From contig MNYZ01000097.1 of assembly GCA_001873365.1 (NCBI GenBank), forward strand, positions 67,773 to 131,772: 64,000 nt of DNA, read 5' to 3'. Every line of letters begins with the position of its first letter. Position 1 is the stretch's first letter. The notes below the pieces were generated by a model. That model saw only the letters and a list, made by a program, of their open reading frames with translations, had not been told where the DNA came from and did not search any database. Positions 9,977-19,186 of this stretch are shown in pieces. The stretch comes from Oscillatoriales cyanobacterium CG2_30_40_61. GTDB lineage: Bacteria; Cyanobacteriota; Cyanobacteriia; Cyanobacteriales; Microcoleaceae. Made by a program: the position numbers and the translations under genes.

Positions 9977-9994
9977 CAATTAATATTTAAAAAG

Positions 9995-10017
9995 GATGGG
10001 CTTTACCCATCTTTTTT
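9995..10017 (+). terminator. Rho-independent terminator after cruF
   Basis: A 6-bp stem gatggg/cccatc (9995-10000 with 10006-10011) closes a 5-nt loop and is followed by six T residues. It lies in the 98-nt gap between cruF and cruG and could reduce read-through into cruG. Confidence 0.65.
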
Positions 10018-10074
10018 ATCCTTCTTTGTGTCTTTGTCCCTTTGTGTTTCCTATTCCCTTCTATACTAATTTTA

Positions 10075-11304
10075 ATGTTGAATCCAATCTTATTAATAAT
10101 TCCTAATTTCTCCGAGACTAATTCTGGGGTTATATTATTTTTTGGGGTGATATTACTGTTACAAATTCCCGCCGCCATAATTTTATTATCCCGATTATTC
10201 AAAGGAGCGATTAGGGTTCCCCCTCTACAACCCCAAAACCCCAGCTTAGAAATGTTAGGAACCGTGAGTATTGTGGTTCCCACCTTGAATGAAGCCGCCC
10301 GGGTCACGCCCTGTTTAGAAGGGCTAACCCGGCAAAGTTATGAAGTACGAGAAATCCTAATTGTTGATAGTCATTCCCAGGATGGAACCCAGGATATTGT
10401 TAAACAATTTGCTGAATCTGATCCGAGATTTAGACTAATTTTAGATGATCCTTTACCTCCCGAGTGGGTGGGTCGTCCTTGGGCATTAAATACGGGTTTT
10501 TTAAATAGTTCTGAAAAAAGTGAATGGATTTTAGGAATTGATGCGGATACGATCCCGCAACCGGGTTTAGTGGCGAGTGTGGTTAAAGTTGCGATCGCAA
10601 ATCAATATGATTTATTATCATTATCCTGTAAATTTATTCTGAAATATCCGGGGGAATTGTGGTTACAACCCGCCCTATTAATGACTTTAGTTTATCGGTT
10701 TGGATCGCCGGATTTATCGCCACAAAAACCCGAACGGGTGATGGCTAATGGTCAATGTTTTTTATGTCGGCGTTCGGTATTAGAAAAAGTGGGAGGCTAT
10801 TCTACTGCTAAAAATTCCTTTTGTGATGATGTCACCTTAGCTAGAAATATTGCTCAACAAGGCTTTAAAGTCGGGTTTTTAGATGGGGCTAATGTGTTAA
10901 CGGTGAGAATGTATGATGGATTAAAAGATACTTGGGAAGGTTGGGGGCGATCGCTCGATCTCAAAGATGCTTGTTCTAAAAGCCAACTCTGGGGAGATTT
11001 ATTTCTATTATTAGCAGTTCAAGCCTTACCCTTACCATTATTACTAATTAATCTGTTATTTTCTTCTAGTCTATCCTTACCCGGTTTTTTAAGTTCAACC
11101 CTATTAGGATTAAACGGTTTTTTACTGTTTCTACGGATAATATTAACCGCCGCCATTTCTTTATCTTATGATTTGAGTCAAGCTCAAATGCCTTGGGTAT
11201 TTTGGTTATCTCCCCTAGCTGATCCAGTAGCCGTATTAAGATTGTGGATATCAGCAACCCAGACTCAAATTCAATGGCGGGGTCGGGTTTATGATAAAAC
11301 CTAA
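10075..11304 (+). CDS. cruG: Carotenoid 2'-O-glycosyltransferase CruG
   Basis: Family 2 glycosyltransferase of 409 aa that attaches the sugar at the 2'-hydroxyl of myxol in myxoxanthophyll synthesis. An N-terminal hydrophobic segment anchors it. The GT-A fold shows IVVPTLNEAARV (nucleotide binding), GIDADTIPQPG (DxD metal site), ANGQCFLCRRSV and FCDDVTLARNI; two or three membrane segments follow (about 310-390). ATG 10075 was chosen over an upstream TTG. The specific name rests on position directly behind cruF as well as on sequence. Confidence 0.87.
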   Translation: MLNPILLIIPNFSETNSGVILFFGVILLLQIPAAIILLSRLFKGAIRVPPLQPQNPSLEMLGTVSIVVPTLNEAARVTPCLEGLTRQSYEVREILIVDSHSQDGTQDIVKQFAESDPRFRLILDDPLPPEWVGRPWALNTGFLNSSEKSEWILGIDADTIPQPGLVASVVKVAIANQYDLLSLSCKFILKYPGELWLQPALLMTLVYRFGSPDLSPQKPERVMANGQCFLCRRSVLEKVGGYSTAKNSFCDDVTLARNIAQQGFKVGFLDGANVLTVRMYDGLKDTWEGWGRSLDLKDACSKSQLWGDLFLLLAVQALPLPLLLINLLFSSSLSLPGFLSSTLLGLNGFLLFLRIILTAAISLSYDLSQAQMPWVFWLSPLADPVAVLRLWISATQTQIQWRGRVYDKT

Positions 11305-11334
11305 GAAACCGGGCCTCTTGAGAAACCCGGTTTC
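11305..11334. terminator. AAACCCGGTTT-type hairpin between convergent genes
   Basis: Inverted repeat gaaaccggg/cccggtttc with a 12-nt loop starts one base after the cruG stop and ends five bases before the stop of the convergent 89-aa gene. It belongs to the dispersed AGAAACCCGGTTTCT repeat family in this window and could act as a shared terminator, although no T-run follows. Confidence 0.55.
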
Positions 11335-11338
11335 CATC

Positions 11339-11608
11339 TTAGTTAACTCGTTCTAACTGCCAGAGAATTTGATTACCTTCTCGCCGCACTCTGGATACCT
11401 CCCAGTTGCGCCAGGCCCAGTTATCTCCTCGACTGGTGACAGCACTAGCATTAATATCCATGAGATCAGCCAGTTCAGAACTACTGATTAAGTAGCCCTT
11501 GGTAGCAATTTCATCAGCAATATGCAGGGTTTCGATCAAATTGCGAAGTTGGTTCACCCTAACCTCGCGCGGTAGGTTTTCCAGTGAATCGTTAATTAGG
11601 TCAGTCAT
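11339..11608 (-). CDS. Small conserved protein, possible winged-helix DNA-binding fold
   Basis: 89-aa protein I do not recognise by name. The sequence reads as an N-terminal helix, then ISSSELADLMDINASAVTSRG, which looks like a helix-turn-helix, then a wing-like beta part (WEVSRVRREGNQILWQLERVN). The spacing and composition resemble cyanobacterial small wHTH proteins. It ends convergently with cruG and lies downstream of rimM by about 60 nt on the same strand. Function and DNA target are unknown. Confidence 0.6.
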   Translation of the reverse strand: MTDLINDSLENLPREVRVNQLRNLIETLHIADEIATKGYLISSSELADLMDINASAVTSRGDNWAWRNWEVSRVRREGNQILWQLERVN

Positions 11609-11669
11609 GGCAAGATCTCAGACAGCAAGATTAGAGTCTATCATACAGCCCGTTAACAAAAGGTTTCGT

Positions 11670-12287
11670 TCATGTCATTTTCTCAATTAACCCAGGGGGC
11701 GGGGTAATTTCAATTCGTTTTTGTTCTAAATCGACAGTTGGAACAATCTCTTTTACAAAGGGAATCAAAACCGTGGGTAGGGGTTTAGGTTTACGTTTCT
11801 GTTTAGATTTACGATGAATTCCCTCGGGAATTGGTTCACAAACAAGCGTATCCTGGGTAGGAGTCGGGGAATATAATTCCACTTCCAGTAAATCATTCCC
11901 GGCGGAAATCACATCTATAACTTTTCCAATCGCCTCCGCTTTTTCCTGGTCAAATACTTCCAACCCAATTAAATCCAAAACATAAAATTCACCTTCCTCT
12001 AAATGGGGACGATCTTGATCAGTAATCAATAATGGACAGCCCTGTAAAGCCTCCGCCTGATTCCGATCTTCAATTCCTTCGATTTCCACCACATAAATGC
12101 CCTTACTCGGCATTAAATAGCCACCCAAAAATTCCACCGCTTCGGGTTCAGTTTGTCCCGGCTTTAATAACCATCGTTGTCCCGGTTCAATAAATCGTTC
12201 GGGAAAATCCGAATTGGGATAAACCCGGACTTCTCCCCTTAACCCATGAGCCGCAACAACTGTCCCGATCTCGATCCACTCAGACAT
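11670..12287 (-). CDS. rimM: Ribosome maturation factor RimM
   Basis: Binds ribosomal protein S19 and assists maturation of the 30S subunit head. The 205-aa protein has the N-terminal beta-barrel (IGTVVAAHGLRGEVRVYPNSDFPERF) and the C-terminal PRC-barrel (EFYVLDLIGLEVFD, NDLLEVEL, VLIPFVKEIVPTVDLEQKRIEI). A lysine/arginine-rich insertion, SKQKRKPKPLP, precedes the last strand. It is divergent from the TPR gene; only about 90 nt separate the two start codons. Confidence 0.95.
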   Translation of the reverse strand: MSEWIEIGTVVAAHGLRGEVRVYPNSDFPERFIEPGQRWLLKPGQTEPEAVEFLGGYLMPSKGIYVVEIEGIEDRNQAEALQGCPLLITDQDRPHLEEGEFYVLDLIGLEVFDQEKAEAIGKVIDVISAGNDLLEVELYSPTPTQDTLVCEPIPEGIHRKSKQKRKPKPLPTVLIPFVKEIVPTVDLEQKRIEITPPPGLIEKMT

Positions 12288-12374
12288 GATAGTATTTCTT
12301 AATTCTTGCTGTTCTTCAATAATTTGATCCTGGGGATCTCCAATTTGGATTTCCTCGATTTACGCTTAGATGAT

Positions 12375-13745
12375 ATGAAAAACACAAACAAATTTGCGCT
12401 CACCTTCGCCTTTTGTCGATTTGAGACAGTGGGGAAGTTCACACCTAAGCTATTTGATCAACGGAGCCCGATTGCTACCGCTACCATTTTACTGTTTTTT
12501 ACCTGTTTATCCCCATATTCCCTAGCTCAAAATTCCCCGTTATCAGAATCTTCGGTGCGGGAACAGGAGATTAAAAATCAAGTAGAAAATCAGGTTGATA
12601 ATACCTTCCGTCGGTATCTGGGATTATTAAGTTTAATTTTACTATTGTTACTGCTTTTAAATACGATCGCAGCCTGCGGAGTTTGGTTTTTACTGAAAAA
12701 ATTAGCCCAACAAACCGCATCCGCAGAGCAGGAAATTGAAAGTCTTAAAACCGATACCCTGACGGAGATGGAACGGGTACTTACAGAAGCTAGACAAATT
12801 TTATATCAATTGCAAAATAAAAATGATTTAGCCTATGAAACCTTACAAACTCTAACAACTCAAACTCCTTTACCTGTAATTGAAGCGGTTTTGGCGGAAC
12901 AACCAGAAAACCAGAATGGGGGTTCAGAAATTGGGGAATTATTACCCGAAAATGATCAATCTGTAACCGATGAAACAGCACTCCCGGTAAATTCAGATCA
13001 GGAAGTTTCAGTCCCGATTGTATTACCTATTCCCTCGGAAAACGAGAACAATCAAACTCCGGCTCCGGTCGCAGTTGCAGAAAAATCTCCTGACCCAACG
13101 GACGCGCCAACTCCAGTATTAGAGGTCGAACCTGAAGCAGAACTTAAACAAGCAATTAGTTTAGCAAAACAGGGAGATAAATTATTTTTGGATGGAGATT
13201 TAGAAGCGGCAATTGAAAGTTATGATCAGGCGTTAAAAATTAAACCTGATTTAGCAGAAGTTTGGAATAATCGCGGGGTAGCACTGACCCGATTACAACG
13301 ATATCATGAAGCGATTGTTTCCTATGAAAGTGCAATTCAATTGCGATATAATTATGCCGATGCTTGGAATAATCGAGGAGTGGCTTTAGGAAAACTCAAT
13401 CATTATGAAGCTGCGATTTTATCCTACCAACGGGCTATTGATTTAAAGTCTAATTATATGGATGCCTGGAATAATCGGGGCTTTGCTTTAGCTAAACTGC
13501 AAAAGTATGATGAGGCGATTTCATCCTATAATCAAGCGGCAAAAATTCGTCCTGATTTTTACAGAATTTGGTATAATAAAGCCCGATGTTATGCGGTTCA
13601 AGGGCAAGCAGAATTAGCCCTAGAAAATCTAAAACGGGCTATGCGGTTAAATCCTGAAGCCTGTCAAAAGTTAGTGAAACGGGAAACGGATTTTGATCCA
13701 ATTCGACAGGATAAAAACTTTAAAAACTTAAATTTTGACTCCTAA
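12375..13745 (+). CDS. Membrane-anchored TPR protein with coiled coil
   Basis: 456 aa from ATG 12375. A hydrophobic segment ending in SLAQ (about 35-52) looks like a signal peptide, and a second membrane segment (LGLLSLILLLLLLLNTIAAC) follows residues FRRY. A coiled coil (about 115-160), a Glu/Pro-rich linker, and then four TPR units (about 260-420) follow; the units share WNNRGVALxxLxxYxEAIxSYxxAI. TPRs mediate protein-protein contacts; the partner is unknown. Its N-terminal third is clearly related to the next gene, which points to duplication. Confidence 0.8.
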   Translation: MKNTNKFALTFAFCRFETVGKFTPKLFDQRSPIATATILLFFTCLSPYSLAQNSPLSESSVREQEIKNQVENQVDNTFRRYLGLLSLILLLLLLLNTIAACGVWFLLKKLAQQTASAEQEIESLKTDTLTEMERVLTEARQILYQLQNKNDLAYETLQTLTTQTPLPVIEAVLAEQPENQNGGSEIGELLPENDQSVTDETALPVNSDQEVSVPIVLPIPSENENNQTPAPVAVAEKSPDPTDAPTPVLEVEPEAELKQAISLAKQGDKLFLDGDLEAAIESYDQALKIKPDLAEVWNNRGVALTRLQRYHEAIVSYESAIQLRYNYADAWNNRGVALGKLNHYEAAILSYQRAIDLKSNYMDAWNNRGFALAKLQKYDEAISSYNQAAKIRPDFYRIWYNKARCYAVQGQAELALENLKRAMRLNPEACQKLVKRETDFDPIRQDKNFKNLNFDS

Positions 13746-13758
13746 TTATTGCATTTAA

Positions 13759-14349
13759 ATGAATATAATTGAATTAATTTTTGTTGGTTTTCCCGCTTGT
13801 TTGAGTCTTTTTTTTCCGGGTTTATTGGATTATGAATCCTCTAAATTTCCAGGTTTAATTAATTACCCGTCTGACTATTCCTTAGCTACCTCCTATACCA
13901 GCAGCGAGGGTGTAGATACTACCAGACGGTATCGAATTTTAATCCGGGATTTAGTTCAAACGGAAATTTCCCAAAGCTTTAGGCGAGTTAACCCGTTATT
14001 ATCAACTTGGATTTTAGTTGCTGTCTTAGTTCCTAGTGCTAGTGTTTTAAGTATTTTAATTTTGTTTTTTAAAATTACCCGAGACAGTCGTAAATTCTCC
14101 CAACATTTACAGACTGTGAAAGATGATTTTATTCCTGAATTTTATGCAAGAATTGGTGAAGCGCAGGACATTGTTTATGATCTTCAGGATTCTTTTCAAG
14201 TCACAGAAGAAGCAATTCAAGGAATACAAGATAGACTAGACTCTCTTTCGACTCAAGATGATGATTTGGAAGAATATACGATAGAAGATGATAAAAAGAG
14301 ACTCAGAAATCGACGACTTAACCTATCAAAAAATCAGGATATTGTTTGA
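13759..14349 (+). CDS. Membrane coiled-coil protein, paralogue of the preceding N-terminus
   Basis: 196-aa protein of unknown function. It has an N-terminal hydrophobic stretch, an SFRR motif followed by a membrane segment (about 76-105), a coiled coil, and an acidic C-terminus. The order and several residues align with the upstream TPR protein: TEISQSFRR against NQVDNTFRR, and IGEAQDIVYDLQ against LTEARQILYQLQ. It lacks TPRs. The genes are 13 nt apart and probably co-transcribed, so the two products may form a complex. Confidence 0.65.
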   Translation: MNIIELIFVGFPACLSLFFPGLLDYESSKFPGLINYPSDYSLATSYTSSEGVDTTRRYRILIRDLVQTEISQSFRRVNPLLSTWILVAVLVPSASVLSILILFFKITRDSRKFSQHLQTVKDDFIPEFYARIGEAQDIVYDLQDSFQVTEEAIQGIQDRLDSLSTQDDDLEEYTIEDDKKRLRNRRLNLSKNQDIV

Positions 14350-14410
14350 CCTGTATTATCGGAGCAATTCATGAATTACCCCGATAATAATTCTCTACGC
14401 ATGGAGTCCC

Positions 14411-14500
14411 AGAAACCGGGTTTTTTAGAGAAATTGTGGGTCAAAACCAAGTATTTTCGGAAAAAAACCCGGTTTCTTTGGTTGGGTGCGTAAGTCCTGT
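14411..14500. repeat. Dispersed AAACCCGGTTT inverted repeat with gtgcgtaagtcct tail
   Basis: Arms agaaaccggg (14411) and cccggtttct (14468-14477) flank about 45 nt. A gtgcgtaagtcct end (14486-14498) matches the terminal repeat of the element at 23791-23894. It fills the space between the convergent 196-aa gene and the RTX gene. Confidence 0.7.
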
Positions 14501-14515
14501 TTGAGTTAATATAAA

Positions 14516-15307
14516 TTAAACAAAGACATATTGACTACTATCTAATGTTGATGCAATATTCCCTTGAACAACTGCTAATAACTGTTGTGACCCATTCGGA
14601 TTTAGTTTAAAAATTGCCACTCCTGCGGGTACATTGGCGGGCAAATTACCAATAGTATATAAATCGCGAGTCCCGCCTAGGAGTAACTTATCTTCATTAC
14701 CATTAAAATCCGTAATCAGGGTATAGCCTAAATTCTCATTGGAAATGCCCACCAGGGTATCATTACCCCGGTCGCCTAAGAGCAAATCACTTCCGGTTCC
14801 ACCAATTAAACTATCATTACCTTGACCGCCATAAATGGAATCATCTCCACCATCACCAAATAGCGTATCCTCGTCGTTATTTCCAAAGATTACATCGGCG
14901 TCTGGCCCGCCATAAACCGTATCCACTCCGACATCACCAAACAGAGTATCAAGTCCATTACTTCCGATCAGTAAATCATTTCCTTGACCAGAAAATATAA
15001 GATCATCTCCATTTTGTCCTTCGAGGAAATCATCTCCCAGGAAACCAATAATTGTATCATTTCCATCTCGACCGGCAATCACATCACGAAGTGCTGTTCC
15101 TTCTAAAATATCATCATTTTTTGTGCCAATCAGGGATGTAGCCGGGGTTAAGGGTGAAACTTGATCTCCATTACGACGTAAAAAGAAAGAGTCTGCACCT
15201 TCACCGCCGATAAGTGTATCCACTTCATCATTAAATACAATGACGGCTGGGGTAGCAGTGTTGGTTTCTCTAGCCACAGGGATAGATAGGGTTTGAAAGT
15301 TTGACAT
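14516..15307 (-). CDS. RTX/hemolysin-type calcium-binding repeat protein
   Basis: 263-aa protein with a block of nonapeptide RTX repeats (GGxGxDxLx) across about residues 80-190, for example GRDGNDTIIGFLGDDFLEG and GGQGNDSLIGGTGSDLLLG. Such repeats bind calcium and form a parallel beta-roll outside the cell. There is no N-terminal signal peptide, which fits type I secretion through an uncleaved C-terminal signal. No separate enzymatic domain is visible, so it could be a small surface or exoprotein. No transporter genes are adjacent. Confidence 0.85.
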   Translation of the reverse strand: MSNFQTLSIPVARETNTATPAVIVFNDEVDTLIGGEGADSFFLRRNGDQVSPLTPATSLIGTKNDDILEGTALRDVIAGRDGNDTIIGFLGDDFLEGQNGDDLIFSGQGNDLLIGSNGLDTLFGDVGVDTVYGGPDADVIFGNNDEDTLFGDGGDDSIYGGQGNDSLIGGTGSDLLLGDRGNDTLVGISNENLGYTLITDFNGNEDKLLLGGTRDLYTIGNLPANVPAGVAIFKLNPNGSQQLLAVVQGNIASTLDSSQYVFV

Positions 15308-15449
15308 TGTACTTCAGGGTAAACAACAAGCGAGGGTGGGAATAAAAACAACATTTTACACTCAATTAACTATTTTTTATATCCTACAAACTTCTCTATA
15401 AACGGTTATGTTGTTTTTTGCTCCGCTCCTCTAAACCAATAGACTCCGA

Positions 15450-16619
15450 TCAGCATACAGAATCAGGATCATTTTTGATCATATCAGAAATTAGAGTAGG
15501 GGTATAGGATTGAGTTAACTTTTCTATGGTGGTGGTTTCAAAAACCCATGCTAATCCTTGACGATTGATAGCTTTAATTAAAATAATATCTTGTCGGGAA
15601 ATTTCAGCTAAGGGAAGTTGATAAGACCAAGACCATTTGTTATCGGCATCCGTTGATTTAAAAGCAAATAAACCGTTTTCGATAAATTGACCATTAATCG
15701 AAACAAAAATAGAGTCTAATTGACCGTTAGGATTAATTTCTGATACTGTTCCAGTTAATAATAGATTCCCCTCTGGGGTTAATTCACACCGTTCTATTTT
15801 TCCCTGGGGATGGTGACTAAATTGCATAGAAGATAGGGGTTTTTGAGGAGTACGAGTAACTAAATATAAATCTTGATAGCCACAAATTCCTTTGGGAATT
15901 CGAGAATAAAATGCTTGCCCCTGACTAATAGTTTTTAAACTCTGCGCCACGAAACTTTCACCGACATAACTGGTTCCATATTCATTTACATCTAAACTGC
16001 GACTTTCACTATTAGGAATAAATAAAATATCCGAGGGGGAAATAGCTAAATGGGGGGGTAATAAGTCTCGATCATGAACACTAAACATTAATATTCCTTG
16101 GGGAGATAATAAAGAATAGAGTTTTTGTAACCAAGTTAAAAACGTCGTTTCAGGAAGATGACTAAAAAACGAACAAGCTAAAATAGCATCAAAGGATTTT
16201 TGGATCGGATAGTCCTGGGGATAGGTAGTAGAAACAATACCTTGCACCCCAAATTGTTCGGTTTGAAACTGCACCGCCGGGGCATAAATATCAGAAATCC
16301 AAAGGTTTTGGGGCGGGATTTCCTGAACTAAAAACCGGGTAAAACGACCATAACCACTAGCAAAATCTAAGAAGGATGAAATAGAATTTAATTCTCTAAA
16401 ATGCCAGTTTAAAACCTGTCTGACCGTATCAACAATTCGACGACCATTAAAATAATAACGAATACAAGCCCGATCGGGTGTGCCGTGATTAGCTAAGGCA
16501 AATAAATACATTTCATCCTGATCACAAATAGTCGAATTAAAGGTATCGGGAAACAAGGTTTGATCTTGAATAAACCGTTGACAAGCTAAGGATTGAGGCG
16601 CTAAATTAACAAACTGCAT
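15450..16619 (-). CDS. Class I SAM-dependent methyltransferase with C-terminal beta domain
   Basis: 389 aa. Residues about 85-240 form a methyltransferase domain with motif I LDFASGYGRFTRFL, an acidic strand end ISDIYAPAVQF, and FDAILACSFFSHLPETTFL. The last 120 residues (GKIERCELTPEGNLLLTG, SIFVSINGQFIENGLF) look like a beta-sandwich similar to domains in surface-glycan-modifying enzymes. The substrate cannot be read from sequence. It stands alone, divergent from the DUF3110 gene. Confidence 0.75.
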   Translation of the reverse strand: MQFVNLAPQSLACQRFIQDQTLFPDTFNSTICDQDEMYLFALANHGTPDRACIRYYFNGRRIVDTVRQVLNWHFRELNSISSFLDFASGYGRFTRFLVQEIPPQNLWISDIYAPAVQFQTEQFGVQGIVSTTYPQDYPIQKSFDAILACSFFSHLPETTFLTWLQKLYSLLSPQGILMFSVHDRDLLPPHLAISPSDILFIPNSESRSLDVNEYGTSYVGESFVAQSLKTISQGQAFYSRIPKGICGYQDLYLVTRTPQKPLSSMQFSHHPQGKIERCELTPEGNLLLTGTVSEINPNGQLDSIFVSINGQFIENGLFAFKSTDADNKWSWSYQLPLAEISRQDIILIKAINRQGLAWVFETTTIEKLTQSYTPTLISDMIKNDPDSVC

Positions 16620-16764
16620 TGACTGTCTTAAAAAATATAAGTTTTCCGATCTAGTTCATCTTACAGAAAACTAGGAACCCAAACAATCCGATCCCCATTG
16701 TGAAAAAATCCCCCTTTGGCGGTAAAATAGTTAAGCAATAGTGATCACAACTTCATCCAAAGCT

Positions 16765-17133
16765 ATGCGAGTTTATGTACTACTGTTCAACGCTGGAACA
16801 GAAAATGAAGGAATTCATACGATTCAGATGGGCGATCGCAATAAGGTGTTAATATTTGAAGACGAGGATGACGCCACTCGCTTTGGCGTGCTTCTGGAAG
16901 CTCAGGATTTCCCGACGGCTACGGTAGAAGCCATTGACGAGGAGGAAATCAAGGAATTTTGTATTTCGGTTGACTATGATTGGGAACTGGTCGGGTCTGG
17001 AGAGTTAGCCATTCCTCCGGAGAATAACGTTGATCAAACGGATTGGCAAATCGAGGCAGACCAACCCGAAGAGCCAGATTTTGTCTCACCGGAACTCGAT
17101 GATATTCGCAAACGGCTAGAAGGTTTATTATAG
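16765..17133 (+). CDS. DUF3110 family protein
   Basis: Conserved protein of cyanobacteria and plastid-bearing eukaryotes with no established role. I place the start at ATG 16765 because the family begins MRVYVLLFNA; an in-frame GTG at 16741 would add 8 residues. The 122 residues include FNAGTENEGIHTIQMGDR and the acidic stretch FEDEDDATRFGVLLEAQDF. It is probably soluble. It lies 35 nt upstream of murQ on the same strand and may be co-transcribed. Confidence 0.85.
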   Translation: MRVYVLLFNAGTENEGIHTIQMGDRNKVLIFEDEDDATRFGVLLEAQDFPTATVEAIDEEEIKEFCISVDYDWELVGSGELAIPPENNVDQTDWQIEADQPEEPDFVSPELDDIRKRLEGLL

Positions 17134-17168
17134 GTGGGTTGAAACAGTAAAGATTGTAGGTCAAGATC

Positions 17169-18083
17169 ATGGAACAGTGGGAATCCCGGGGACATTTATT
17201 AACCGAACAAATCAACCTCAGTAGTCAGAACTTAGACCAAATGAGTTCTTTGGAATTAGTGGATTTGTTCAACAGGGAAGATGTCCAAACCTTGCTGGCG
17301 ATCGCCCGTTCCCGTGAATCCTTGGCCGCGGCCATTGACCTAACCACGGCCGCACTGCGTCAGGGGGGGCGTCTATTTTACGTTGGAGCGGGAACCAGTG
17401 GCCGTTTAGGGGTGCTGGATGCGGCCGAATGTCCCCCCACCTTCTGCACCCCTCCAGAACTGGTACAGGGCATTATAGCCGGGGGAGCCGGGGCTTTAGT
17501 TCGCAGTTCCGAAGACTTGGAAGATCGGGCCGAAGATGGAGCCGGGGCGATCGCATTACGTCAAATTACCCATTTAGATGTGGTGGTGGGGATTACGGCC
17601 GGAGGGACAACTCCCTTTGTCCAGGGGGCGTTACAAGCGGCTTGTCAACGGGGAGCAAAAACCGTATTTATTGCCTGTGTTCCGGTGGAGCAGGTGGAAT
17701 TTGAGGCGGATGTGGATATTCGTCTGTTAGTCGGGCCAGAAATCTTAGCGGGTTCGACAAGATTAAAAGCCGGAACCGTGACCAAAATGGCGTTAAATAT
17801 TCTCTCGACTAGCGTTATGGTGAAGTTGGGAAAAGTCTATGGGAATCGCATGATTGATGTGGCGGTCACCAATAAAAAATTACACGATCGCTCCTTAAGA
17901 ATATTAATGGATTTGACGGAAATTGATCGAGAAACGGCTGAAATTTTATTAGAAAAAAGTGGGAAATCCGTTAAGTTAGCCCTATTAATGCAGTGGACGG
18001 GATTAGATGCCGTATCCGGTCAAGACCTATTAAATCAGCATCAAGGACAATTAAGACAGGCAATATTAAGTCTTCCCAGTTAG
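17169..18083 (+). CDS. murQ: N-acetylmuramic acid 6-phosphate etherase
   Basis: Cleaves the lactyl ether of MurNAc-6-phosphate to give GlcNAc-6-phosphate in peptidoglycan recycling. The 304-aa SIS-domain protein shows the sugar-phosphate loop FYVGAGTSGRLGVLDAAECP, the glycine-rich IIAGGAGAL, GITAGGTTPFVQGAL and AGSTRLKAGTVTKMALN. All are hallmarks of the family. A candidate recycling partner, an AmpG-like permease, lies 3 kb downstream on the opposite strand. Confidence 0.96.
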   Translation: MEQWESRGHLLTEQINLSSQNLDQMSSLELVDLFNREDVQTLLAIARSRESLAAAIDLTTAALRQGGRLFYVGAGTSGRLGVLDAAECPPTFCTPPELVQGIIAGGAGALVRSSEDLEDRAEDGAGAIALRQITHLDVVVGITAGGTTPFVQGALQAACQRGAKTVFIACVPVEQVEFEADVDIRLLVGPEILAGSTRLKAGTVTKMALNILSTSVMVKLGKVYGNRMIDVAVTNKKLHDRSLRILMDLTEIDRETAEILLEKSGKSVKLALLMQWTGLDAVSGQDLLNQHQGQLRQAILSLPS

Positions 18084-18208
18084 AATTTGCCAAAATAGGA
18101 GATTCGGGATAGAATTTTTTTCCTAAAAATGGCAGTAACCATGTCCAGATTAATTTTTCTCGATCCTATGAGCATCCTCTTAAAACAAATTCCAGGGTCG
18201 GTTTAACT

Positions 18209-19186
18209 ATGAATGATCAAGAGTTAAAAGAACATATCAAAAGCCAGATTAAAACCCTGATTCATGCGGAAACTAATAATTTATTAGAATTAGCTAAACT
18301 GGTGGGGATTGATGCAAACCAGGATTTAATCGGAATTGATTTACAAGGGATTGATTTAACCAAAGCCGATTTAAGACAGGTGAATTTTAGTCAAGCTAAC
18401 CTCAGCCATGTTAATTTGACGGAAGCTAACCTCAGTCAAGCTAACCTCAGCCTCGCTAATTTAAAAGGGGTTAATTTAATGGGGGCGAACCTGAAAAATG
18501 CCGATTTAACAGGTGCTAACCTCAGTAATTCTAACTTAATTGGAACTGATTTAAGCGCGGCTAATCTCAGGGAAGCCGACTTGACCGAAGCCTATTTAAG
18601 TCAAACTAATTTAACAGGTGCAAATTTAACTAAAGCCTATCTCAGTGGGGTGTATTTAGGGAATACAATTTTAGCCGAAGCTAACCTCAATCATGTCTAT
18701 TTAAGTCAAGCTAATTTACAAGGAGTTGACCTGAGTGGACTTAACCTCAGTCAAGCCTATTTAATGGGAGCAAATCTGAGTCAGGCTAATTTAAGTCACG
18801 CCAATTTGAGTGAAGCCAATCTCAGTCAAGCGAATTTGGTTCAAACTAATTTGAGCGAAGCTAACTTAAATCAAGCTAATTTAATGGGAGCTAATTTAAG
18901 TCGAGCTAATTTAACAAAAACCGACTTAATGGGGAGTAATTTAAGTCGAGCTAATTTAACAAAAGCCAATCTATTTCAAGCGAATTTGAGTCTGGCAAAT
19001 TTGAATTTCTCCGATTTAAGTATGGCAAATTTAACCCTAACTAAAATAGGAGAAGTTACGGCTAAAAAAGCTAACTTTAGATCTAATCTAGGTGTTTCAG
19101 AACAAATCAGGAATGAGTTAATTAGTAGGGGTGCAATCTTTAATGATAATTTAGGTAATAGTTTGGGTATTCTAAACTCTGATTGA
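18209..19186 (+). CDS. Pentapeptide-repeat protein
   Basis: 325 aa, of which about 45-290 is an almost unbroken run of A(N/D)LxX pentapeptides, predicted to form a right-handed quadrilateral beta-helix. The first 40 residues are helical (NDQELKEHIKSQIKTLIHAETNNLLELAKLVGI). No signal peptide is seen, so it is cytosolic if not exported by another route. The codon pattern of the repeats is highly repetitive at the DNA level. Function is unknown. Confidence 0.88.
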   Translation: MNDQELKEHIKSQIKTLIHAETNNLLELAKLVGIDANQDLIGIDLQGIDLTKADLRQVNFSQANLSHVNLTEANLSQANLSLANLKGVNLMGANLKNADLTGANLSNSNLIGTDLSAANLREADLTEAYLSQTNLTGANLTKAYLSGVYLGNTILAEANLNHVYLSQANLQGVDLSGLNLSQAYLMGANLSQANLSHANLSEANLSQANLVQTNLSEANLNQANLMGANLSRANLTKTDLMGSNLSRANLTKANLFQANLSLANLNFSDLSMANLTLTKIGEVTAKKANFRSNLGVSEQIRNELISRGAIFNDNLGNSLGILNSD

